Shown: positions 8,507 through 15,411 of the stretch, one piece after another
Position numbering within the stretch: position 1 is the stretch's first letter
How the letters are laid out: each line of letters starts with the position of its first letter
From: Phycisphaerales bacterium UBA1845
GTDB taxonomy: Bacteria > Planctomycetota > Phycisphaerae > UBA1845
Direction: 5' to 3'
NCBI GenBank assembly: GCA_002338715.1
Contig: DDIR01000050.1
Coordinates: forward strand, 102,223 to 120,607
DNA: 18,385 nt
Notes under the pieces: generated by a model
The model's input: the letters and a program-made list of their open reading frames with translations, nothing else
What the model was told of the DNA's origin: nothing
Databases searched by the model: none
Made by a program: the position numbers and the translations under genes

Positions 8507-8514
8507 CCTTCCTT
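8507..8514 (-). promoter_or_regulatory. Strong Shine-Dalgarno site of the MazG-like gene
   Basis: AAGGAAGG on the minus strand ends 5 nt before the ATG at 8501, with its AAGGA core 8 nt away. It is one of the two best ribosome binding sites in the window and decides the start against the downstream ATG at 8495. Confidence 0.7.
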
Positions 8515-8595
8515 GTTTACCCCCGACCTATCAACCATTGGGGTCAAACCTGACGATTCAATAGCGTGTCGTCGTCGGCAGGTATCGCCATCATA

Positions 8596-9693
8596 TCAGA
8601 TTTTTGAAGGCAGGGGGGTGTCTGCGCCCAGGGGGGCCATCAACCGCGCGAGCGTACCGGTCTGGACGTCCTGAGGTGCGGACCAGACGAGGAAGAACAA
8701 GGCTTCGCGGACGTGGCGTTGAACGGGGCGATCCAAAAGAAAACCGCTGCCCTTCGAAAGGGTCAGCGCCACCATCGCCGCCCGAACGAGCACGTCGTTG
8801 ACCCGAACGCGGATTTCGGCTGACGGTGTCTCGAATTCTGGATCGTTGACGCGGTCTGCTGCGTCGAACAGCATCGTTTTTATCGTCTCGTATTGCTCGA
8901 CCAGCGGATCAACCACATCGCCAAACGCCTCGCGCGATTTCGGCGGCAAGTCCTTGATCAATTTAACAAGCCGGCCCGCAAGCCCGATCCCGCATGAACT
9001 GGTCACCAGCGGCTTGACCGGCGTGCGGATGGCCAGAACGCGCTCGCAAGGGCCGCGAAGGATTTCGTCGGGTTCGACGCGAAAGTCGGCGCAGTGGACG
9101 CAACTCGTATGCGATGCGTTGAGGGTGATCAGCGGGTCGCACGGTGCGATGGTGATCCCTGCACGGTTCGTGGGGATGCACGCGAGAATCTGGCTGCCGT
9201 CCTGCAGGACAGCCCCGGTGACGATGATGGCGGCTTTTGAGGCTCCGGTCGCCCAGGGCATCATGCCGCTGAGGCGGTATCCGTCGCCGTCGACCGTGGC
9301 TGTCATCAGATTGCCGCCGCCGCGTTTGGAGGTCGTCAATTGGGCGATGCCGACGGTGGTGTAGATTTCACCGGCTGCACATTGGGGCAACCAGCGATTC
9401 TTAGGGACTTCGTTTTCGCTTCCGACGATGAGTTCGATCGCGCCGTCGCGTTGGGTGCTGATGAGGGCGGTGCTCATGCAGCCAGCCGCCAGGGCGGCAT
9501 AGCGTTTGAGGAGTTCGGTGTGGCTGACGGGATCGCCGCCGAACTGAGCCGGTACGTTCCACCGCCAACCTCCCAGATTGGCCATCAGATCGATCGAACC
9601 CTGGGGCCACTCGCCGGTCTGATCGTAGGTCATGCCCAACTCGGCGATGGCGTCGGACAACTGGGCCAAATCCTGTGCGGTGACGTTGCTCAT
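8596..9693 (-). CDS. Acyl-CoA-dehydrogenase-fold flavoprotein lacking the usual catalytic Glu
   Basis: 365 residues, slightly shorter than typical acyl-CoA dehydrogenases. The N-terminal helical domain (about 1-105), the beta domain (about 110-215, with TVGIAQLTTSKRGGG and SGMMPWATGASKA) and the C-terminal helical bundle (about 225-350) are recognisable. The end of the bundle reads GSGFLLDRPVQRHVREALFF, matching the GGxGYxxEYPVERxxRDA region. Where medium-chain acyl-CoA dehydrogenase has its catalytic Glu (YEGT), this protein has Trp-Ser-Ala-Pro (Ser338). It could place the base elsewhere in the fold, as some family members do, or be a flavin monooxygenase relative such as DszC/HpaH-like enzymes, or have another role. 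The start at 9693 sits about where a TACAAT promoter would begin transcription, suggesting a leaderless mRNA. It is divergent from the TIM-barrel gene. Confidence 0.8.
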   Translation of the reverse strand: MSNVTAQDLAQLSDAIAELGMTYDQTGEWPQGSIDLMANLGGWRWNVPAQFGGDPVSHTELLKRYAALAAGCMSTALISTQRDGAIELIVGSENEVPKNRWLPQCAAGEIYTTVGIAQLTTSKRGGGNLMTATVDGDGYRLSGMMPWATGASKAAIIVTGAVLQDGSQILACIPTNRAGITIAPCDPLITLNASHTSCVHCADFRVEPDEILRGPCERVLAIRTPVKPLVTSSCGIGLAGRLVKLIKDLPPKSREAFGDVVDPLVEQYETIKTMLFDAADRVNDPEFETPSAEIRVRVNDVLVRAAMVALTLSKGSGFLLDRPVQRHVREALFFLVWSAPQDVQTGTLARLMAPLGADTPLPSKI

Positions 9694-9699
9694 GCCTTG

Positions 9700-9727
9700 A
9701 TTGTAGGGTTTATTTGAATGCTGACCA
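9700..9727 (-). promoter_or_regulatory. Candidate promoter giving a leaderless transcript
   Basis: On the minus strand TGGTCA (9727-9722) is followed after 16 bp by TACAAT (9705-9700). Only 6 nt separate the -10 box from the ATG at 9693, so transcription would begin at or next to the start codon. The -10 matches five of six consensus bases and the -35 four of six. Confidence 0.4.
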
Positions 9728-9886
9728 CGCCCGATATATCAAGAGGATGAAAGCGATTGACTGCCTGCCACGCTGTGTTAGGCTTACCGATCTGTCAGAT
9801 TGCAGCATCATCCATTGAATTGATTCACACGCTGGCGGTCGGGTCCATCAGGACGCGGCGCGGCGATCTTGGGAGCGTCATCGGTC

Positions 9887-10978
9887 ATGGCGATCAAAGT
9901 CGGATTCAGCAGTTCGGTTTGCCCCGAGTGGGATATTCACGACATTGCCACCAAAGCCAACGAGTATGGCTTCTATGGCGTCGAACTCGGCACGGTGCGT
10001 GATGAAATTCACTTACCCGATGCCGAAGACCTCCAGCAGGACAAAGACACCGACGCGGTCAAGAAGCTTTTTGAAGACGCGAGTGTCGAGATCGTCTGCA
10101 TCGCCAGCAAGTACTCGCTCGAAGCCAAGCAGAAGAACGTTCAAAAGCGTAGCTTCGATCGAACGCTCGAAAACATCGCGTTGGCCGAAAAGCTTGGCTG
10201 CCCGTTTGTGCGTGTACCGATTGGGAAGCGCGTGGGCCGCGAGTTGGCCGACGCGACATTGGCCCGGCAGATTCCACCGCTTTGCGAACTGGCGCGGATC
10301 GCGGCGCGACATGGCGTGACGCTTCTCGCTTGTAACACGCCAGACTTTCCGAGCAGTCGCGACGTGTGGTTTGTGGTTGACGGCGTGTCGCATCCCGGTA
10401 TGCGGGCAGCATGGGATCCGGTGCTGGGTCTTGCGGTGAAGGAAAACAGCTCCGTGGCGATCCCGCGATTGGGAGCGCGCATCAAGATGGTGATGGCCAA
10501 CGATGCGGCGTTCACTTCGGACACTGGCGCGTTTGAAGGTTACCGCCCGGTCGGTGAAGGCAGCGTCGACTATGCTTACGCCACCGATCTTCTTAAAGGC
10601 GTACTCTTTAACGGGTACTACATGCTTGATTGGCCCAAGGCGCACGTCCCCGAACTTCCGTCCGCTGACGACGCACTGCCCGCGGCGCTGAAACGTTTGA
10701 TCGATCGCATCAAACTCGTTGAACCGGAATTGACCGCGTATAAGAAAGACAAAAACGCAGCGAACTTCCCTGCCGGCGCCGCCTACGTCGAACGAAAAGT
10801 CGCAAAAGGACAGGCGGCTGAAGCTGTCGCTGAAGGTGATGGTGAATCAGGCGGAACCGCGACAGCCGTCGCCGACGACAAGCCGCGCGTCGCCAAGGGC
10901 GCTGACCCGCGAATTGCTGCACTTGTCGCAGAAGCGGTCAAGAAGGTTCGCGCAGCAAAAGCCGCGAAGGGCGGTTGA
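9887..10978 (+). CDS. TIM-barrel sugar phosphate isomerase/epimerase-like protein with Ala/Lys-rich tail
   Basis: 363 residues from the ATG at 9887; GGGAG at 9871-9875 lies 11 nt upstream. An in-frame TTG at 9869 would add six residues. Residues 1-275 resemble the xylose-isomerase-like TIM barrel (AP endonuclease 2 family): MAIKVGFSSSVCPEWDI, GFYGVELG, NIALAEKLGCPFVRVP, AAWDPVLGLA, KMVMANDA, GEGSVDYA. Members usually bind a divalent metal through Glu, Asp, His and Glu. Here only the Asp of WDP is clear. The expected Glu position reads LLACNTPD, the HxKD position reads MAND, and the last Glu position reads MLDWP. About 85 C-terminal residues form a low-complexity Ala/Lys/Glu/Gly-rich tail ending KKVRAAKAAKGG, probably disordered. 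The fold is fairly sure; the substrate and activity are unknown. Confidence 0.8.
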   Translation: MAIKVGFSSSVCPEWDIHDIATKANEYGFYGVELGTVRDEIHLPDAEDLQQDKDTDAVKKLFEDASVEIVCIASKYSLEAKQKNVQKRSFDRTLENIALAEKLGCPFVRVPIGKRVGRELADATLARQIPPLCELARIAARHGVTLLACNTPDFPSSRDVWFVVDGVSHPGMRAAWDPVLGLAVKENSSVAIPRLGARIKMVMANDAAFTSDTGAFEGYRPVGEGSVDYAYATDLLKGVLFNGYYMLDWPKAHVPELPSADDALPAALKRLIDRIKLVEPELTAYKKDKNAANFPAGAAYVERKVAKGQAAEAVAEGDGESGGTATAVADDKPRVAKGADPRIAALVAEAVKKVRAAKAAKGG

Positions 10979-11043
10979 TTCACCTGCTGCCGACCTGTTT
11001 GGTTTCATACGTTCTTGTTTCAACGGTGCCGGTGTCTTTGGAC

Positions 11044-12057
11044 ATGACTCTTGTCGGATACTCACTTCTCGGCGCTGCTATCCTTGCATTGATATTCGGT
11101 GTGGTCGCGTGGTTCCGGTCGAGTTCGGCGGCGGCCTGTGCGCTGCTTTGGGCTGCGGTCTTCGCCGCATCGGGTTGGATATGGGGCGCGGCTGATTTGA
11201 CGGCTGCTGCGCCCGGCGACCTGGTCGGACCGCTGACCATTTGGATCGTTGCGATTGGTTTGATCCTGACCGCATTCATTGCGGCTGAAGGATTCATTGA
11301 ACATCAGCGTGCGTGGCGCGAGTTGCGACAAACACCGCACAAAATCGGCGACCATTCGATGGAATGGGTCGGATTGGATGACAGCTGCACGTCGCTTGGC
11401 TTGATGCTCTTGATCGCGGTTTTTGCGCAACTGTCGATGGTGCTCAAGTGCCATTGGGCGAGTGAGCGGATGGTGTCGCTGATCCTGGGCGTGTCGTCGA
11501 TTGTGACGGGTATATCGTTGCTGCGATTGGTGACACGTCGCTGGCGGATCGGGTTGGCTGACATTGGGCTTGGGTTGCTTTCGGTTGGCGTGGCGACGCT
11601 GTTCTTGACGGTGCTGCCGTTTGAACCGATCGCGCTGGAGGCGCGCTTCCCGGCGAGATTCAACACGATCATCATCGGTCTGACGGTGATGATGTGGGTT
11701 TGGATCTGGCTTTATGGTGTCTGGCATCAACAGTTGGACAACGGTGTTGCCTGGACGACAGCCGGTCGCATGCGAAGTCGATTGCCGCGGATCATCGTGG
11801 CGCTGGCGGTGATCAGTTTGGTCGCCGCAGGGATGATGTCGGGTTGGCCCCGGTTGAGGCTTATCGGCGGACACGACGCGACGTTTCTGCGGATCGGGTT
11901 CGGTGTGATCGGGCATTTGTTTTTGATTCTGACGTTGATCATGTTGGCTCGGCGCTGGAAACACGCGCCCCTTGGCGTGTTGGCTGGCGTGGCTTCGCTG
12001 AGTCTTTGTGCGTTTCTGGTGATTCGCCTGTCGGTCTTCAGTGAGATCGAGACGTGA
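11044..12057 (+). CDS. Polytopic membrane protein of unknown function
   Basis: 337 residues from the ATG at 11044, which begins directly at the first membrane segment. A TTG at 10975 overlapping the upstream stop (TTGA) would add 23 residues and allow translational coupling; I cannot exclude it. I count about ten hydrophobic segments, near residues 5-23, 30-48, 61-82, 115-133, 142-160, 168-188, 200-222, 246-264, 278-300 and 306-325. A hydrophilic loop at about 85-112 contains His and acidic residues (EHQRAWRELRQTPHKIGDH). I recognise no transporter or enzyme signature. It lies between the TIM-barrel protein and the WYL regulator, with short gaps, so all three may be one transcript. Confidence 0.8.
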   Translation: MTLVGYSLLGAAILALIFGVVAWFRSSSAAACALLWAAVFAASGWIWGAADLTAAAPGDLVGPLTIWIVAIGLILTAFIAAEGFIEHQRAWRELRQTPHKIGDHSMEWVGLDDSCTSLGLMLLIAVFAQLSMVLKCHWASERMVSLILGVSSIVTGISLLRLVTRRWRIGLADIGLGLLSVGVATLFLTVLPFEPIALEARFPARFNTIIIGLTVMMWVWIWLYGVWHQQLDNGVAWTTAGRMRSRLPRIIVALAVISLVAAGMMSGWPRLRLIGGHDATFLRIGFGVIGHLFLILTLIMLARRWKHAPLGVLAGVASLSLCAFLVIRLSVFSEIET

Positions 12058-12060
12058 TGG

Positions 12061-12067
12061 AAGGAGG
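12061..12067 (+). promoter_or_regulatory. Perfect Shine-Dalgarno site with no standard start codon after it
   Basis: AAGGAGG is the best ribosome binding sequence in the window. Eight nt downstream, in frame with the WYL regulator, is an ATC codon (12076). No ATG, GTG or TTG lies at a normal distance in any frame. Confidence 0.55.
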
Positions 12068-12123
12068 GGCGAGGAATCGCATCGCAATCCGACAAACCGG
12101 ACAGCATTACCCGCACCCACCGA

Positions 12124-13086
12124 TTGATCAAACTGCTGCAAATGCTGCAATCCGGGCGACGTTACGATGCCGACGGGTTGGCGGACGGGCTGACCGTTTC
12201 ACGCCGCACGCTGTTTCGCGATCTGAAGATGCTGGAAGCTGCCGGCATTCCATTTCAATACGACAAAAAATCCAAGCAGTACCAGATCAACAAAGATTAT
12301 TTCCTGCCTCCCATTAATCTGACCGTGGGCGAGGCGTTGGCGCTGATGCTGCTGACCCGGCGTGTGAGCACGCGTAAGTTTCATCCCGAGTATCGCCAGG
12401 CGCTCGAAGCCGCACAAAAGATAGAAGCCGCGATACCCGGGCGGATTCGTTCCCATTGCGGCGCGATTCTTCAAAACATCCACGTCAGGTTTTGGCCGAC
12501 GTCTGACGTTGATGGGATCGATGACGTGAATGCGACGTTGATGAAAGCGCTGGTTGAGTCGCGTAAGGTTCTGATGCGCTACGATTCGTTCTATGACGGC
12601 TGCGTGATTGAAGACGTGATCCACCCGTACAAACGGATTTTCATGAACCGCGGCTGGTATATGATCGGGTTCAGCGAAAAAGAGGGGGCAACACGAACAT
12701 ACAAGCTCGAACGCATCGAACAACTGACCCTCGGCGAACAGTTGTTCGAGCCCGACCCCGATTTTTCGCTGGAGAATTATTTCGGTTGCGCGTGGCAGAT
12801 GATTCGCGGTGATCGGCGTTACCATGTGGTGATTCGCTTTACGCCAAAGGTTGCGGGTAATGTCGAGGAGGTGCTGTGGCATCGATCGCAGCGGGTGCAG
12901 CGCGATGCCGACGGATCGCTTTTGTTTGAAGTCGATGTCGATGGCCTGGGTGAGATTTCGTGGTGGATCATGGGATACGGCGATCAGGCGCTGGTGCTTG
13001 AACCGCCCGAACTTCGCGACCTGATTGTCAAACGCGCCCGATCGCTGGTCGCGGGGTACGATGATACCACCAACGTCGACGGGTGA
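12124..13086 (+). CDS. WYL-domain transcriptional regulator (YafY-like), start uncertain
   Basis: 320 residues if started at the TTG at 12124, the first conventional start codon in frame. Residues 1-50 are a helix-turn-helix (GRRYDADGLADGLTVSRRTL then FRDLKMLEAAGIP). A middle segment (60-125) precedes the WYL domain (about 140-215), with GWYMIGFS in place of the name-giving WYL and the conserved Arg residues in RTYKLERIEQL. A WCX-type C-terminal region (about 230-310) ends the protein. Such proteins are DNA-binding regulators whose WYL domain senses ligands such as nucleic acids or small molecules. In-frame sequence upstream (reading ITRTHR just before the TTG) matches the usual start of the first helix, so translation probably begins earlier, perhaps at ATC 12076 or ATT 12106. 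An in-frame stop at 12055 limits the extension. Confidence 0.88.
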   Translation: MIKLLQMLQSGRRYDADGLADGLTVSRRTLFRDLKMLEAAGIPFQYDKKSKQYQINKDYFLPPINLTVGEALALMLLTRRVSTRKFHPEYRQALEAAQKIEAAIPGRIRSHCGAILQNIHVRFWPTSDVDGIDDVNATLMKALVESRKVLMRYDSFYDGCVIEDVIHPYKRIFMNRGWYMIGFSEKEGATRTYKLERIEQLTLGEQLFEPDPDFSLENYFGCAWQMIRGDRRYHVVIRFTPKVAGNVEEVLWHRSQRVQRDADGSLLFEVDVDGLGEISWWIMGYGDQALVLEPPELRDLIVKRARSLVAGYDDTTNVDG

Positions 13087-13141
13087 TTTGAATCGTCAAT
13101 GAGCGCGACTTCCGGATAACTGTTTCAAAGGATCTCTATCA

Positions 13142-13591
13142 ATGCGAGCCGTTGTTCAACGCGTGCATGAAGCGAGTGTGGTCGTGGATGATGAGACGGT
13201 CTCATCCATGGGCGGCGGGCTTCTGGTCTACCTTGGCGTTTCAAAATCAGACACGTCCGCCGACATCGAGTTCCTTGCGAAAAAGGTCCGCCACCTGCGC
13301 GTGTTTCCGGATGACGATGGCGCACTGAATCGCGATGTCGCCGAATCCGGTGGCGATGTCCTGGTCGTCAGCGCCTTCACCACCCAGGGCGACGCCCGCA
13401 AAGGTCGGCGACCGTCATTCGTCGAAGCCGCTTCGCCCGACCTCGCCCGCGAGCTATACGAATCGTTCTGTGACGCGCTCAGCCAATTCGGGTTAACCGT
13501 TCACAAAGGTCGGTTCCGCGAGCACATGGACGTATCCAGCGTCAACGACGGGCCCATCTGCATCCTCCTCGACTCGCACAAAACATTCTGA
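13142..13591 (+). CDS. dtd: D-aminoacyl-tRNA deacylase, divergent at signature motifs
   Basis: 149 residues, the usual length. Dtd removes D-amino acids (and glycine from tRNA-Ala) from mischarged tRNA. The fold is clear: MRAVVQRVHEASVVV, GLLVYLGV, KKVRHLRVFPDDDG, RKGRRPSFVEAASPD and VNDGP. At the two active-site motifs the sequence departs from the E. coli protein. SQFT is S77-A-F-T80, so Gln78 is Ala. NDGPVT is NDGPIC, so the Thr is Cys140. The preceding FAADM region reads FREHM. The gly-cisPro pair (Gly137-Pro138) is kept. AAGGA at 13128-13132 lies 9 nt before the ATG and supports the start. It is 55 bp after the WYL gene and may share its transcript. Confidence 0.93.
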   Translation: MRAVVQRVHEASVVVDDETVSSMGGGLLVYLGVSKSDTSADIEFLAKKVRHLRVFPDDDGALNRDVAESGGDVLVVSAFTTQGDARKGRRPSFVEAASPDLARELYESFCDALSQFGLTVHKGRFREHMDVSSVNDGPICILLDSHKTF

Positions 13592-13731
13592 TCCCGACCG
13601 ATCCCACTAGGCAATGACAACCGGATGGCACCGACTTTTGGCGCCCGCCGGGTCGCTTGCAGACTTTTTGCTTTTCTACAAAATGGTGGGTTGACCAAAT
13701 GACCAAAGCCGAAAGGAAAGGGTGTACATCG

Positions 13732-15195
13732 ATGGTGGGTGAAATCAACGAGAGCGTGGTAGCCAGCACGGCTGAACATTGTCGCAAACGCGGGATTCTG
13801 ATCCCGACCCTTTCCCAGCAGAAAGACCCATCGCTCATCCCCGATACCGTCAAGAATCGCCTCAAGGGAATCGGTCTTTGGGATGTTGATCCGCTCAACC
13901 TTTTCCGTATCACCTGGAAGAACGAACCGGTCGAAAAGGGCGGGCTCTTTAACAATGGCAACTGGATTGAGTTTCCTTCGACGCTGACCGGTGTGGACGC
14001 CCGCATCATCGGCATCGTGGGCAACTACTTCCCGACCGGTGCGCACAAGGTGGGGGCTGCTTTCGGTTGTCTGGTTCCGCGCTTGGTGACGGGGCAGTTT
14101 GATCCGAAGACGCAGAAAGCAGTTTGGCCGTCCACTGGGAACTATTGCCGTGGTGGGGCGTTTGACTGCGCGCTTCTGGGTTGTACAGCCGTCGCGATTC
14201 TGCCGGAAGAGATGAGCCAGGAGCGCTTCACGTGGCTCAAAGAAATCGGCGCGGAGGTGATCGCAACGCCCGGCTGCGAGTCGAACGTCAAAGAGATTTA
14301 CGACAAGTGCTGGGAGATTCGCGACACGCGCAAGGACTGCGTGATCTTCAATCAGTTCGAAGAATTCGGCAACGCGATGTGGCATTACCATGTGACGGGT
14401 GGCATCGTCGAAGAAATATACAAACGCATCCGGCGCGAAGGCGATCGGTTGGCTGCTTACATTTCGTCAACCGGGTCGGCGGGAACGATCGCTGCCGGCG
14501 ACTATCTTCGCACGTTGCATCCGCGAATCACGGTCACCGCGGCGGAAGCGCTGCAATGCCCGACGCTTTTGAATTTCGGTTTCGGTGGGCATCGGATTGA
14601 AGGCATCGGCGACAAGCACGTGCCCTGGGTTCACAACGTGCGCAACACCGACTTTGTCACTGCGATCGATGATGAGATGTGCTACGGCGTCATGCGGTTG
14701 TTTAACGAGTCAGCCGGTCAGGACTATCTCGCCAAGCAAGGCATCGATTCAAAGCTCATCGAAAAGCTGCCGCTCTTGGGGATCAGTTCGATTTCGAATC
14801 TGCTGTCCGCGATCAAGACGGCGAAGTATTTTGAATACGATAGCCGCGACGTGATCTTCATGCCCCTGACCGATGCGATGAGTCTGTACGCCTCGCGACT
14901 GGAGGAAGAGACCGCTGCCCACGGTCCCTACAAGGCGGAGGCGGCTGCCCGCCATTTCTCGCTCTGTCTCGAAGCCGCGACCACCGATCACTGCCGCGAA
15001 CTTGGTTACGTCGACCGCAAAGCCCTGCATAACTTCAAGTATTACACCTGGGTCGAGCAGCAACAGCGCGACGTGGAGGACCTCCGCAAGCTCTGGGATC
15101 CCGATTTCTGGACGGAAATGTTCAGCCAAGCCGAACAATGGGACGAATCGATTGAGGAGTTCAACGAAAGAAGCGGTGTACTCGCCGATCTGTAG
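13732..15195 (+). CDS. PLP-dependent fold-type-II enzyme (cysteine synthase/TrpB superfamily), substrate unknown
   Basis: 487 residues from the ATG at 13732, preceded by an AAAGGAAAGG stretch (about 13713-13721). In-frame ATG codons at 13657 and 13699 would add 25 or 11 residues. Lys106 in PTGAHKVGAA is the predicted Schiff-base lysine, and the context resembles the GAHK motif of tryptophan synthase beta. PSTGNYCRGGA (133-143) matches the Asn loop of the fold. STGSAGT (246-252) is the phosphate-binding loop, more like cysteine synthase. HRIEGIGDKHVPWV (287-300) resembles the segment after the cofactor loop in cysteine synthases. The protein is longer than cysteine synthase (about 310) owing to N- and C-terminal extensions, the latter rich in Trp and acidic residues. 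Beta-elimination or replacement on an amino acid is likely; I cannot name the substrate. Confidence 0.85.
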   Translation: MVGEINESVVASTAEHCRKRGILIPTLSQQKDPSLIPDTVKNRLKGIGLWDVDPLNLFRITWKNEPVEKGGLFNNGNWIEFPSTLTGVDARIIGIVGNYFPTGAHKVGAAFGCLVPRLVTGQFDPKTQKAVWPSTGNYCRGGAFDCALLGCTAVAILPEEMSQERFTWLKEIGAEVIATPGCESNVKEIYDKCWEIRDTRKDCVIFNQFEEFGNAMWHYHVTGGIVEEIYKRIRREGDRLAAYISSTGSAGTIAAGDYLRTLHPRITVTAAEALQCPTLLNFGFGGHRIEGIGDKHVPWVHNVRNTDFVTAIDDEMCYGVMRLFNESAGQDYLAKQGIDSKLIEKLPLLGISSISNLLSAIKTAKYFEYDSRDVIFMPLTDAMSLYASRLEEETAAHGPYKAEAAARHFSLCLEAATTDHCRELGYVDRKALHNFKYYTWVEQQQRDVEDLRKLWDPDFWTEMFSQAEQWDESIEEFNERSGVLADL

Positions 15196-15253
15196 GGGAT
15201 TTGGTCTAGCGGGTCGCTAAACGCCGATACCCCATGTGCCAAGGTGCATTTGC

Positions 15254-15282
15254 GTGACGGATTCGCGCTTTTCTCCTATAAT
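15254..15282 (+). promoter_or_regulatory. Sigma-70-type promoter for aceE
   Basis: GTGACG (15254-15259) is followed after a 17-bp spacer by a perfect TATAAT (15277-15282). The predicted transcription start near 15289 leaves a leader of about 120 nt before the ATG at 15412. It is the best promoter match in the window. Confidence 0.6.
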
Positions 15283-15411
15283 CCCAATTGAGTGAATCGC
15301 CCGGAAACCGCCCCGGAACCATCGACCTGTGACTGGTTCGCATTCCTGGGATTTTGGTTGGGTCATTCCTGTTTCCGAATAACAAGTCCACCCCATGCGA
15401 GATTCGATAGT

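Noticed and set aside
9714..9742. TTGAAT-N17-TATCAA as plus-strand promoter for the TIM-barrel gene
   Set aside because: Both boxes match only four of six bases and overlap the better minus-strand promoter; too weak to call.
11062..12150. Long minus-strand reading frame opposite the membrane protein
   Set aside because: The composition (Arg, His, Gln, Pro) is that of an antisense shadow of a hydrophobic protein.
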